From: JAOAJF01 sp046295675
Lineage (GTDB): Archaea > Micrarchaeota > Micrarchaeia > Anstonellales > Anstonellaceae
DNA: 22,422 bases
NCBI GenBank assembly: GCA_046295675.1
Contig: JBKBMW010000007.1
Coordinates: 1 to 22,422, forward strand
Direction of reading: 5' to 3'
Under the pieces are notes generated by a model. It did not search any database and was not told where the DNA came from. It was given only the letters and a program-made list of their open reading frames with translations. The position numbers and the translations under genes are program-made. Shown here in pieces: positions 12,527 to 20,286 of this stretch (positions are counted from its first letter, which is position 1; the number at the start of each line of letters is the position of its first letter).

Positions 12527-15379
12527 TTAGTTCACAGTGAGTTTGCTTATAAACTCATTGGCTGCCTGCATGGTGTCAGAGGCAGTTTTACCAGCAACTA
12601 CAATTTTGTTGCCGATGGCTTTGACATACACGTTTGTTACATCAAAGTTAACTGGGCTGTTTTCCAATGCAGCCTTAGTTGCAGAGTTTACTACTGGCCC
12701 ACCCACTAAAATCTGTACTCCACCGACAGAGGCAGCCTCACTATCAGAAATAACGAGGTTTGTGCCTTTTATGTCGTATGGCTGTACAGCCTGCACAGTT
12801 GCAGCATTGTCTGGCATAATCTTTGCAGATACTCCAGACATATCCACAGTGCAGGTTGGGGCAGCGCCTCCAGCACTCACTTTGCAGCTTCCAACTGTTT
12901 CTTGGATTTCTTTGAGTTTGAGTTTCACTCCATTGTCAAGGGTTTTGGTATCTCCCTCTTTTGCTTCCCAGACTTCACCAGATTCTGTTGCAACTGTATC
13001 TGTAAAGGAGAAGGTAAAGGTTGGTTTACCAACTTTCTTAGCTACCTTAATAGAGAAGGAAGAATCAGTGTAAGAGCCTATCATAGAACCTCTTTCAGTG
13101 TAAAATGGTAATTCATTGCTGTCATAGTCTGTTGTTCCAACGATATTACCAGTAAGAGTTGCTCCTTTTTTAACAACTCCAGAATAGTAGGTGTACAAAG
13201 TTGAGGCTGAAGCTGATTTGAATTTAAAGTAATTGTCAGATTGTGTTCCAAATACAGGAATAGCTGTGGTTACTGGATATTGTGTTAATGTATCTCTTTT
13301 TCCTGCATCCTCTTGGAATGCAATTCCAATTTCATCAAGGTAGTTTGAAAGAGATAAAGCTGGCATTGAAGAAAGCTTGGCGGTCTCACCTAAACCATCA
13401 CCAGCATTTTTCCTTAGAGAGAAGAAAAGTAAGCCATATGCACCAGAATCTGAACCTGCATAATCAAATCTTATAGTGTTAGTACTACTTGGAGCTACTT
13501 TTTTATCTATTTCAGTATTGACAGTGATGTCGCTAACTAAATAACAGTCAAATCCATCTGGTCTATAAATGATAGCTGGAAGAGCACCACTGCCTCCTGG
13601 AGCTAGATCATTGAATGCATCTACCCATTCTTGTGTTCCAGTAAATCTCTGTGACTGAGTAGGATTAGCTACGCTAAAATCTACATTACCTATTGGGTCA
13701 AAGTAAAAGTTATCTATTTTGTATGTTCCAAGCAGGTCAGTTCCAGAACCAGAACCAAAGTTTGGACCATCTGAAGAAAATCTAATTAACTTAGCAGTAT
13801 ATTCTACTTTGGTAGTACAATCTTGATTATTTGCAGATATTGGGAGAGTTGTTTGTAAAGATTCTATTTGGATTGGTACATAATCGCTTTCAGATAAGTC
13901 TAATCCCTCATAGGTTAGTTTAAATACTGCTGGGTCTGTCAAGAAGTTAAAGGTTTTACCTTTAGTATATTTCTCACCTATAAAGGAATCTTCATTGAAA
14001 ATGACTATTTGTCTAAGAGAATCTGCAGCTGTAGAACCGCCAGAGACATAATCTCTGTTCTTCCAGAGCAAAGAAACCTTGAACTTGTAGTTCTTGCCAT
14101 TAGAAGACTCTAAGTTATATGGCTTTCCATGTTGTAATGTTATCTCATCAGAGTATACTGCAAGCTCAGCCCATTTAGCAGATAGAGTAAAACCAGGTGC
14201 AGTTCTATACACATGGATTTTAATTGATTTCCCAGTTGAGGATTGAGTAAAGGAATATGTTTCCCCTTCATTTACTTTTATCTGGCCAATAACTGCATCA
14301 TTGCTATCTAATATGTCTAAAATTGCAGGGTGTTCATTACTTGAACCAACTGCAACTGAAATATCAGATAGTCTTATCTTAAAGTCTCCGGCATCAATCA
14401 CTCCACCAACATTGATGATATCGTATTTGGCCTCTTTTGCTAATTTAATAGTACCTCCTGTAATTGCTGCTGTGGAAGAAGGTAGACTAGTAGATGGAGT
14501 AGTCATAGAAGAAATAACCCAGTTAGATCCAAGGAAAGGAATTTCTAAGCGATGGTTTGCAGTTGCATGGGAACTTGCTGAGTTACACCAAGACCAGTCT
14601 CCATTTCCAGTTTCTGAAACCTTAGTACAAACTGGAATACCATAGTCGTTTCCTCCAAACCAAAGAGAGTAAACGGCTACCACTGGTTTAGCAACAACTT
14701 CTTTTAAAGTAGAGTCCCAACCTACAGCATAGTCTTCATTGTTTGTTCCTACCCAAAAGGATTGTTCTGCAATGTAACTGAATTCTGGACCACCCTGTTT
14801 ATCCTGGATATTTTTGCGTGTTTTAAATGGAAGAAAATTCTCTTCTCCAATTTTATAAAGATATGTTCCTTTTGTAGATGAAGAACCTCTTAGTGGAGAG
14901 AGGACTGTGTTTATATCATTTGCTGTTAGAGAAGTTGAATATTGGTCCTCAGAATTTGAAGAAACTCTGTTTTGCAAGGTCCTATCAATTCTATCAGTAA
15001 TTAAAGTTTTGAATTGGTAGGCATTTGCCAATTGTCCTGGAACGATAATTTCAATGAGAGCTTTCTCATTTGAAACTTCACAGCCCCCGGTTCCTCCCTC
15101 ACTTCCTCCTGTGGCAGAACAGGTGGCAGTTCCAGAAACTGATGCAGACAATGTTGAGCTCTTATAAGCTTTGTTTGCTAACACTGCTGCAATATTTGCT
15201 GCTGCAATACCATCGGAAACTTGCGCAGATGAACCAACAACTACTTTTGCTGTTGGCTGGCCGTTTGGATTTACAAGCTCAAGGTTTTCATACATTACTC
15301 CTGCTGAAACCACGCTTGAGGCCAATAATACTGCGCCAGCTGCCAATGCAGCAATCTTTGATGCGTTTACTCCTTTCAT
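12527..15379 (-). CDS. S-layer protein, methanococcal type
   Basis: The 950-aa protein has a secretory signal (MKGVNASKIAALAAGAVLLASSVVSA, cleavage likely after A26). The region after the signal (VMYENLELVNPNGQPTAKVVVGSSAQVSDGIAAANIAAVLANKAY) and the C-terminal region (TNLVISDSEAASVGGVQILVGGPVVNSATKAALE...ANEFISKLTVN) match the N- and C-terminal S-layer domains known from Methanococcales. Between them lie beta-rich domains. Eight cysteines (even number) occur, several in close pairs. There is no C-terminal TM helix. The DNA is visibly richer in G+C than its neighbours, with codon choice typical of a highly expressed gene. A perfect Shine-Dalgarno GAGGTGA (15384-15390) precedes the ATG, and the gene has a long structured leader and a multi-tract terminator. 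It should form the cell's surface lattice. Confidence 0.93.
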   Translation of the reverse strand: MKGVNASKIAALAAGAVLLASSVVSAGVMYENLELVNPNGQPTAKVVVGSSAQVSDGIAAANIAAVLANKAYKSSTLSASVSGTATCSATGGSEGGTGGCEVSNEKALIEIIVPGQLANAYQFKTLITDRIDRTLQNRVSSNSEDQYSTSLTANDINTVLSPLRGSSSTKGTYLYKIGEENFLPFKTRKNIQDKQGGPEFSYIAEQSFWVGTNNEDYAVGWDSTLKEVVAKPVVAVYSLWFGGNDYGIPVCTKVSETGNGDWSWCNSASSHATANHRLEIPFLGSNWVISSMTTPSTSLPSSTAAITGGTIKLAKEAKYDIINVGGVIDAGDFKIRLSDISVAVGSSNEHPAILDILDSNDAVIGQIKVNEGETYSFTQSSTGKSIKIHVYRTAPGFTLSAKWAELAVYSDEITLQHGKPYNLESSNGKNYKFKVSLLWKNRDYVSGGSTAADSLRQIVIFNEDSFIGEKYTKGKTFNFLTDPAVFKLTYEGLDLSESDYVPIQIESLQTTLPISANNQDCTTKVEYTAKLIRFSSDGPNFGSGSGTDLLGTYKIDNFYFDPIGNVDFSVANPTQSQRFTGTQEWVDAFNDLAPGGSGALPAIIYRPDGFDCYLVSDITVNTEIDKKVAPSSTNTIRFDYAGSDSGAYGLLFFSLRKNAGDGLGETAKLSSMPALSLSNYLDEIGIAFQEDAGKRDTLTQYPVTTAIPVFGTQSDNYFKFKSASASTLYTYYSGVVKKGATLTGNIVGTTDYDSNELPFYTERGSMIGSYTDSSFSIKVAKKVGKPTFTFSFTDTVATESGEVWEAKEGDTKTLDNGVKLKLKEIQETVGSCKVSAGGAAPTCTVDMSGVSAKIMPDNAATVQAVQPYDIKGTNLVISDSEAASVGGVQILVGGPVVNSATKAALENSPVNFDVTNVYVKAIGNKIVVAGKTASDTMQAANEFISKLTVN

Positions 15380-15402
15380 TTTTTCACCTCAATGTTTTTT
15401 TC

Positions 15403-15475
15403 CCTGTTACCTAAGTTCATATCTAAATGGGGCAATATAAAGATTAACGGTAACAGGCTAATATTTTCGCCCCAT
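15403..15475 (-). promoter_or_regulatory. H-type pseudoknot in the S-layer mRNA leader
   Basis: In the transcript orientation two perfect helices interleave. Stem 1 is AUGGGGC (15475-15469) with GCCCCAU (15433-15427). Stem 2 is CCUGUUACC (15457-15449) with GGUAACAGG (15411-15403). The order S1-5', S2-5', S1-3', S2-3' defines an H-type pseudoknot with connecting segments of 11, 15 and 15 nt. Stem 2 ends 12 nt before the Shine-Dalgarno. The GC-rich helices stand out from the AT-rich surroundings. Possible roles are translational autoregulation, a riboswitch-like sensor, or a 5' stabiliser of an abundant mRNA. The pairing is seen directly; the function is inference. Confidence 0.6.
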
Positions 15476-15493
15476 CCTTTCTTTTTGTTCCTC

Positions 15494-15516
15494 AAAATCC
15501 TACTCTGGAGGATTTT
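15494..15516 (-). promoter_or_regulatory. Leader hairpin upstream of the S-layer pseudoknot
   Basis: AAAAUCCU (15516-15509) and AGGAUUUU (15501-15494) form a perfect 8-bp stem with a 7-nt loop CCAGAGU. It lies about 25 nt after the predicted transcription start. No U-run follows within the leader, so it is not an obvious attenuator. A nine-residue upstream reading frame (ATG 15521 to TGA 15492) spans it. Confidence 0.5.
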
Positions 15517-15561
15517 TTCATGGGTAATGTTAAACCTAAAACTTAAGGTTTTTAAACTTTT

Positions 15562-15576
15562 TTATTATATATAAAC
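15562..15576 (-). promoter_or_regulatory. TATA box of the S-layer gene
   Basis: TTTATATATAATAAA on the minus strand is a near-consensus archaeal TATA box. Initiation 22-27 bp downstream would begin near 15540 and give a leader of about 160 nt, unlike the leaderless pattern elsewhere in the window. A second TATA-like TATATAAAAATT (about 15660-15671) lies further up. Confidence 0.6.
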
Positions 15577-15889
15577 ATTTTTTTATAAAAAAAATATTAA
15601 ATTTTGTTATTTGACGAACTATTTCATCTACAATAAACGAAAAATACATAAAAATCCAATTTTTATATACTGTCTTATCCATAGTATCAACACTTGCCTA
15701 AATCTTACTATTATTACTAATTCTTACTATATGCAAATTATAATAAAATTAATATTGCTAATATTTAAATTTATAATGCTAATAAATTAATACTAATAAA
15801 TTTTTTCTTTTTTTGTTTATTTTTGTGTTTTTGAAAACCAATTTATATAATGTAAGATTTTTAAAATAGGGAGATTTTTAATAGAAAGC
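15577..15889. other. AT-rich intergenic region between AAA ATPase and S-layer genes
   Basis: No gene is supported here. The region holds the 3' end of the AAA ATPase transcript, short near-repeats (two copies of a TCTTACTAT-type word near 15705-15731 and two of CTAATAAATT near 15778-15800), and the second TATA-like element. The AT-only composition suits promoter-upstream DNA for a very active gene. Confidence 0.5.
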
Positions 15890-17773
15890 TTAACTTATAC
15901 TTCGTTTAAACTTTTCTTCAAAATTTTTATACATCTGAATTTGTTCTTCTGAAACCGATGGTTTTAGAAAATGAAGGAGGCTTAAGAAATGTTTTTGCGA
16001 GATAGGAACAACTATATTTTTTGCTCTTGCTTCCCTTATTGCGAGCCTTTTTGCTTCTGCAACTAAATTTGCTAAATCTGCACCAGAATAATTAGTGGTT
16101 AATTTTGCTATTTCTAATAGATCAACATCCTTGGCAAGTTTAAGTCCTTTGGTGTGTACGGACAAAATCTGCTCTCTTGCTTTTAAATCAGGTAAGGGCA
16201 TATAAATAATTTTATCCAACCTTCCTGGACGCAAAATTGCCTTATCCAATCTATCAGGATTATTTGTTGCTCCTATAATAATAACTGATTTTGAAGAAGA
16301 AGATTTTATTCCATCCATCTCGCTTAAGAGAACGGATAAAACCCTTGGGCCAACATCATCTGCAAAGAACAAATCCCTTGATTTTGCGATTGCATCTATT
16401 TCATCAAAAAATAAGATACATGGTGCGTTTTTTCTTGCTGTTTCAAATAACTCGCTAATGTTTCTTTCCGATTCCCCATACCAAGAAGATAAAATATCTG
16501 AGCATTTTACATAATAAAAACCAATGTTTAACTCTTTTGCCAAAGCAGAAATTATCAATGTTTTTCCTGTTCCTGGAGGGCCAAAAAGCAAAATGCCTTT
16601 TAGAGGTGAGAGAGAATATGCTTTTGATAACTCTGGGCGAGTGAGAGGAATTGCGATTGCTTCTAAAAGCTCTTGTTTTAGCAAATCATAACCCCCAACA
16701 TCACCTAAGGATTTTGGACCCCCTTCAACTTCAGCCAAATTTGAAAGGCCAAATTTTCCAAAGCTTTTTTGTTTTGTTAGTGCTTGGATTTCTACTTCGT
16801 GACAAATATGTATGTCAAAAAAATCTAAAAGAAAAAATAAAAAAATGGAGATAACAATGTAAACAATCAAATAAAAATTAGATGGTTGGATATTAAAAAA
16901 AGCAGATGCAAAAATCTCAGATACAAAAAGCAAAAATAAAGTTAAAGAAGACACTCCATGTAAAAGTTTGAAGTCTTTTTTTCTTACAAAAATAAATTTG
17001 TAAAATTTTGGGCTTAAAAAAAACCCCATTGTCCAAAAAATTAGATAAAATATTCCTGCATCAAAAAACAAAATACTAATTAGTTTATCAGATAGTCCTA
17101 ATAAAAAGGAAAAAAGTTTTAAAAAAACTTCTATATTAAGGAATGAAAAAACAATTTGCCCAAAACCTCTAAAAAAATTGGACAAAGAAAGAGGTGAATG
17201 AGTTTGAAATTGGCTGCTAAAAGTATTTTTAAATCCAAAACCAAAGATATTTTGCGAAGGAAGAAGAGAAAAAAGTAAAAGATAGAATAAGAAGGAGATT
17301 GAAGAAAGAAACAAAGATTTTTTTGAGCCAAAATAAAAAGAAGCTAAAGATAAAACAAAAATGGATAAAAATCCACCAAAATAACCAAATGCAAATGGTG
17401 CAAGAACAACTAAATGCCCTATTAAGATAAGCCTCCAGTTGCTAAGAAATTCAAAATAAGCAATAGCCCCTATTAATAAAAAATATGCCCACCCAAGATA
17501 AGGATTAAAATAACTAAAAGCAAGAAGAGAAAAAATCATTACCAAAATTGCACAATAAAAAGGAAAAAAATATGCTACTGCACCTAACAAAAATGCTATA
17601 AACAACGAAGATAAAAAATCAAAAAAAGAAAGGGAAAAAGAGATGGAAAAAACAACTAAAAAAAATAACAAAAAGTCTAACAAGTGTTTGCTTTCAGAGA
17701 ATTTTGAAAGAACAGCTGCAAATTTTTCTTTTTCCAATCCACTTACTTTTTCTCTTTCTTGATGCTTTAACAT
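15890..17773 (-). CDS. Polytopic membrane AAA ATPase (Cdc48-like, no protease domain)
   Basis: The 627-aa protein has a short charged N-terminus, about nine hydrophobic helices (about 31-320), and one Cdc48/p97-type AAA module (about 355-600). Walker A is GPPGTGKT (398-405), Walker B ILFFDEID (453-460), sensor-1 GATNNP (501-506), and arginine fingers lie in ILRPGRLD (R515, R518). WYGESE (431-436) after the pore loop resembles the second AAA ring of Cdc48. It is not FtsH: there is no HExxH peptidase after the AAA module, and FtsH has two TM helices. The ATPase must lie in the cytosol. It may extract or unfold membrane or exported proteins and is placed directly upstream of the S-layer gene on the same strand. 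ATG 17773 lies 37 bp from the divergent TatD-like gene. Confidence 0.88.
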   Translation of the reverse strand: MLKHQEREKVSGLEKEKFAAVLSKFSESKHLLDFLLFFLVVFSISFSLSFFDFLSSLFIAFLLGAVAYFFPFYCAILVMIFSLLAFSYFNPYLGWAYFLLIGAIAYFEFLSNWRLILIGHLVVLAPFAFGYFGGFLSIFVLSLASFYFGSKKSLFLSSISFLFYLLLFSLLPSQNIFGFGFKNTFSSQFQTHSPLSLSNFFRGFGQIVFSFLNIEVFLKLFSFLLGLSDKLISILFFDAGIFYLIFWTMGFFLSPKFYKFIFVRKKDFKLLHGVSSLTLFLLFVSEIFASAFFNIQPSNFYLIVYIVISIFLFFLLDFFDIHICHEVEIQALTKQKSFGKFGLSNLAEVEGGPKSLGDVGGYDLLKQELLEAIAIPLTRPELSKAYSLSPLKGILLFGPPGTGKTLIISALAKELNIGFYYVKCSDILSSWYGESERNISELFETARKNAPCILFFDEIDAIAKSRDLFFADDVGPRVLSVLLSEMDGIKSSSSKSVIIIGATNNPDRLDKAILRPGRLDKIIYMPLPDLKAREQILSVHTKGLKLAKDVDLLEIAKLTTNYSGADLANLVAEAKRLAIREARAKNIVVPISQKHFLSLLHFLKPSVSEEQIQMYKNFEEKFKRSIS

Positions 17774-17810
17774 ATAAAAATTTATAAATGAGAGATTTAA
17801 AAATGCAATT
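17774..17810. promoter_or_regulatory. Compact bidirectional promoter
   Basis: Only 37 bp separate the divergent AAA ATPase and TatD-like start codons. The stretch contains ATTTATAAAT-type (17779-17788) and TTTTTAAAT-type (17795-17803) TATA-like elements and no Shine-Dalgarno for either gene. TATA-to-ATG distances of about 25-30 bp are possible in both directions, so the two promoters must overlap and the transcripts would be leaderless. Confidence 0.45.
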
Positions 17811-18551
17811 ATGCAAATCCAAAAGTTAGAAAATTTAGTTTTTGATGCTCATTGTCATTATAATAAAGATTTAAATTTAGTTAGATGGGCAACCATTAGT
17901 GGATATAATTATGATACCAATCAGAAGGCAGAAGAGAGCGCAGTTGAATTAAAAAAATATTTTTCTTCTGGGCTTGCTCCACAAGAGATTCAGCGCTCTG
18001 ATATTTATCCTGACTTTGAAAATGAAATAAAGAGAATATCTCAACAAATTGATAAACAAATGAAAAATCCTTATTTTGTGGCTATTGGAGAGATTGGATT
18101 GGATAATCATTGGGGAAAAACTTTACTTGAAAAAGAACGCCAGAAAAAGGCTTTTGAAAGAATGCTACAAATTGCAAAGGAAAAAAATTTGGCTGTTGTA
18201 GTTCACTCTCGTAATGCAGAAGAAGAATGTATTGAAATTTTAATTAAAGAAAAAATAAAAAAAGTACTTCTCCATTGTTTTGGTGGAAGTTTAAATGAAG
18301 CAAAACTTGCTATAGAGAATGGATTTTTGATTTCTATCCCTCCGATAAAGTCAAAAGAAAGAAAAAAAATTATTAAAGAAATTGAGTTGGATTTTTTAGT
18401 AGTGGAATCTGACGCACCTTATTTGGGAAAAACCAGTCTTGAGACAATAAAATCTGCAGAGATGATTGCTGAATACAAAGGGATTAATGTAGAAGATGTA
18501 CTAAAAAAAACAACAGAGAATGCACAAAAATTTTTTGCAAAGACTTTTTAA
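17811..18551 (+). CDS. TatD-family metal-dependent hydrolase/DNase
   Basis: The 246-aa protein shows the TatD amidohydrolase-fold metal site: H14-x-H16 (FDAHCHYN), E94 (AIGEIGLD), H132 (VVVHSRNA), H155 (VLLHCFGG) and D201 (VESDAPYLG). Family members are 3'-5' exonucleases or DNA/RNA hydrolases. Length is normal for the family, although an extra segment between about 18 and 75 replaces the usual short loop after the first strand. It leads a four-gene plus-strand unit (gaps of 21, 38 and about 26 nt) with an NYN-domain nuclease and two glycogen genes. The start is the first ATG in frame; no Shine-Dalgarno, so probably leaderless. Confidence 0.9.
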   Translation: MQIQKLENLVFDAHCHYNKDLNLVRWATISGYNYDTNQKAEESAVELKKYFSSGLAPQEIQRSDIYPDFENEIKRISQQIDKQMKNPYFVAIGEIGLDNHWGKTLLEKERQKKAFERMLQIAKEKNLAVVVHSRNAEEECIEILIKEKIKKVLLHCFGGSLNEAKLAIENGFLISIPPIKSKERKKIIKEIELDFLVVESDAPYLGKTSLETIKSAEMIAEYKGINVEDVLKKTTENAQKFFAKTF

Positions 18552-18572
18552 ATATCTCTACGATAAAGAAGT

Positions 18573-19049
18573 ATGCAAAAAATAGCTGTTTTTGATAAAA
18601 TAAAAAATTTGATAAAAAGCTCTTCTAAAAAACCAGAAAAGAATATAGCCTTGATGGTAGATGGGCCAAATATTATAAGAAAAGAGTTTAAATTGGATTT
18701 AATGAAAGCAAAAAAACAACTTGAAAAATATGGACATATAAAGGTTGCAAAAATATTTTTAGACCAATATGCTTCTGAAAAATTAATTGAAGCAGTCACT
18801 AACCAAGGTTTTGAACCAATAATTTCTACTGGTGATGTAGATATTACGATGGCAGTGGAGGCTATTTGTCAAGTTTATAACCCAAACATCGATACCATTG
18901 TTCTAATGACAAGAGATATTGATTTTAGACCAGTAATACTAAAAGCAAAAGAGTTTGGGAAGTATACAATTGTAATAGGTGCAGAACCTGGATTTTCAGT
19001 AGCATTAAAAAATACTGCTGATGAAGTTTTATTGATCGAAAACCAATAA
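18573..19049 (+). CDS. NYN (PIN-like) domain putative ribonuclease
   Basis: The 158-aa protein is an NYN/LabA-type PIN-like domain with the expected acidic residues: D30 in LMVDGPNI, D88 and D90 in STGDVDITMAVE, and D115/D117 in MTRDIDFRPV. It resembles the archaeal NYN group annotated as TIGR00288/DUF88. The fold binds a metal ion and usually cleaves RNA. The canonical SGDSDF is TRDIDF here, keeping both aspartates. A basic N-terminal extension (KIKNLIKSSSKK) may help RNA binding. It follows the TatD-like gene by 21 nt, so the first two genes of the operon are both probable nucleases. Confidence 0.85.
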   Translation: MQKIAVFDKIKNLIKSSSKKPEKNIALMVDGPNIIRKEFKLDLMKAKKQLEKYGHIKVAKIFLDQYASEKLIEAVTNQGFEPIISTGDVDITMAVEAICQVYNPNIDTIVLMTRDIDFRPVILKAKEFGKYTIVIGAEPGFSVALKNTADEVLLIENQ

Positions 19050-19073
19050 AAAAATAAATAAATAGATGAGATA

Positions 19074-19087
19074 AAGGGGGGTTTGCC
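19074..19087 (+). promoter_or_regulatory. Shine-Dalgarno that sets a TTG start
   Basis: AAGGGGGG (19074-19081) is followed by six bases and TTG 19088. No ATG occurs between it and the codon, and the next in-frame ATG (19100) would cut off the first strand (HIA) of the glycosyltransferase fold. The site therefore supports a TTG start. Confidence 0.7.
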
Positions 19088-20260
19088 TTGCATATTGCAA
19101 TGTTTGGTTGGGAGTTTCCACCTTACATGTCTGGTGGATTAGGAGTACATTGTTATGAGCTTACCAACGAAATTGCAAAATTAGGACATAAAATAGATTT
19201 TTATCTTCCATACCAAAAAAATGGTTCAATACCAGATGTTCATGAGAATATAAAAATTATTATGATAGGAGAAAGCGAGCTTCATCCATATTTTAGAATA
19301 ACAAAAAAAGGAAGAACTACTATATATGGGGAAGATTTGCTAAAAGCTGTTTTTACTTATGCCTCTTTATGCACTTTTAATGCAATTCAGAATTATTATA
19401 AAAATAAGTACGATGTAATCCATTGCCATGATTGGTTGACTGCTTGGGCTGGAATTTATCTAAAACAGGCAATAAACAAACCATTTATTCAAACCATTCA
19501 TTCAACAGAATTTGAAAGAACTCTTTCTCCATGGGAAGAGATCTTGAGAATTGAAAAAACTGCTACTTTAAATGCCGATAGAGTGATTGCAGTTTCAAAT
19601 AAAACAGCAGCACTTTTGATGGAAAAGTTCCAAGTTCCTAAAGAAAAAATAAGGGTGGTGTATAATGGGGTTAACAAAGAGAGGTATAACCATAAAGAAA
19701 AACCAAAAACTTCCATAGCACTACAAGAAAAGAAAAAAGTTTTGTTTTTAGGAAGATTAACTGAACAAAAAGGACCAGTCCAATTTTTGCATGCTGCTAA
19801 AAAGGTATTGGAAAAAAATCCAGATGTGGTTTTTCTGGTTGCTGGAAGTGGACCTCTTCTTCCTTTTTTAGTAAATTTAGCCTTAGAGCTTAAAATTAAC
19901 AAAAATGTAAAATTTTTAGGTTATTTGAGCGAAGAAGAACAAAGAAAGATTTATGCTGCTTGTGATGTTTTTGTTATGCCATCTGTTGCAGAGCCATTTG
20001 GAATAGTAGCCTTAGAAGCAATTGCTTCTGGAACACCTGTAATAATCTCAAAAACATCTGGGGTGAGTGAGATATTAAAATCTGCTCTTAAAATAGAATT
20101 TTGGGATATAAATGGGATGGCAAAAAAAATTCTTGCATGTTTAAAATATCCAGTTTTAAAAAAAGAGATTGTAAGACAATGCATAAAAGAAATAGAACCT
20201 TATACTTGGGAAAAAACTGCTAAAGAGACATTAGAGATTTATAAGGAGATTTCAAATTAA
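19088..20260 (+). CDS. Glycogen-synthase-like glycosyltransferase (GT-B, GT4/GT5 type)
   Basis: The 390-aa protein has a GT-B fold. The N-terminal domain begins HIAMFGWEFPPYMSGGLGVHCYELT with the donor-contacting GGLG (16-19). The C-terminal domain holds R223/K228 (FLGRLTEQKGP) and the E-x7-E motif E302...E310 (AEPFGIVALE). HCHDW (112-116) and STEFERT (139-145) resemble the glycogen/starch synthase group. It most likely elongates an alpha-1,4-glucan from a nucleotide-glucose donor; ADP- or UDP-glucose cannot be told apart here. Translation starts at TTG with a strong Shine-Dalgarno. It lies 26 nt ahead of a GH57 gene, a pairing that points to storage polysaccharide metabolism. Confidence 0.88.
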   Translation: MHIAMFGWEFPPYMSGGLGVHCYELTNEIAKLGHKIDFYLPYQKNGSIPDVHENIKIIMIGESELHPYFRITKKGRTTIYGEDLLKAVFTYASLCTFNAIQNYYKNKYDVIHCHDWLTAWAGIYLKQAINKPFIQTIHSTEFERTLSPWEEILRIEKTATLNADRVIAVSNKTAALLMEKFQVPKEKIRVVYNGVNKERYNHKEKPKTSIALQEKKKVLFLGRLTEQKGPVQFLHAAKKVLEKNPDVVFLVAGSGPLLPFLVNLALELKINKNVKFLGYLSEEEQRKIYAACDVFVMPSVAEPFGIVALEAIASGTPVIISKTSGVSEILKSALKIEFWDINGMAKKILACLKYPVLKKEIVRQCIKEIEPYTWEKTAKETLEIYKEISN

Positions 20261-20286
20261 AATTAAAAATTAAAGGGAGGATGGAA

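Noticed and set aside
12527..15440. Several plus-strand open frames of 60-180 codons opposite the S-layer gene
   Set aside because: They are antisense shadows of a GC-richer coding gene; their products have no coherent domains and no ribosome-binding sites.
15550..15665. A 36-codon minus-strand reading frame in the S-layer upstream region
   Set aside because: It is AT-driven, has no ribosome-binding site, and crosses the S-layer TATA box; chance is the simpler explanation.
15700..15810. Short repeats upstream of the S-layer gene as a CRISPR or origin
   Set aside because: The repeats are 9-10 bp, few and irregular in AT-only DNA, with no spacers or initiator-type elements nearby.
15890..17773. 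Annotation of the AAA ATPase as FtsH
   Set aside because: There is no HExxH zinc peptidase after the AAA module, and the membrane part has about nine helices instead of two.
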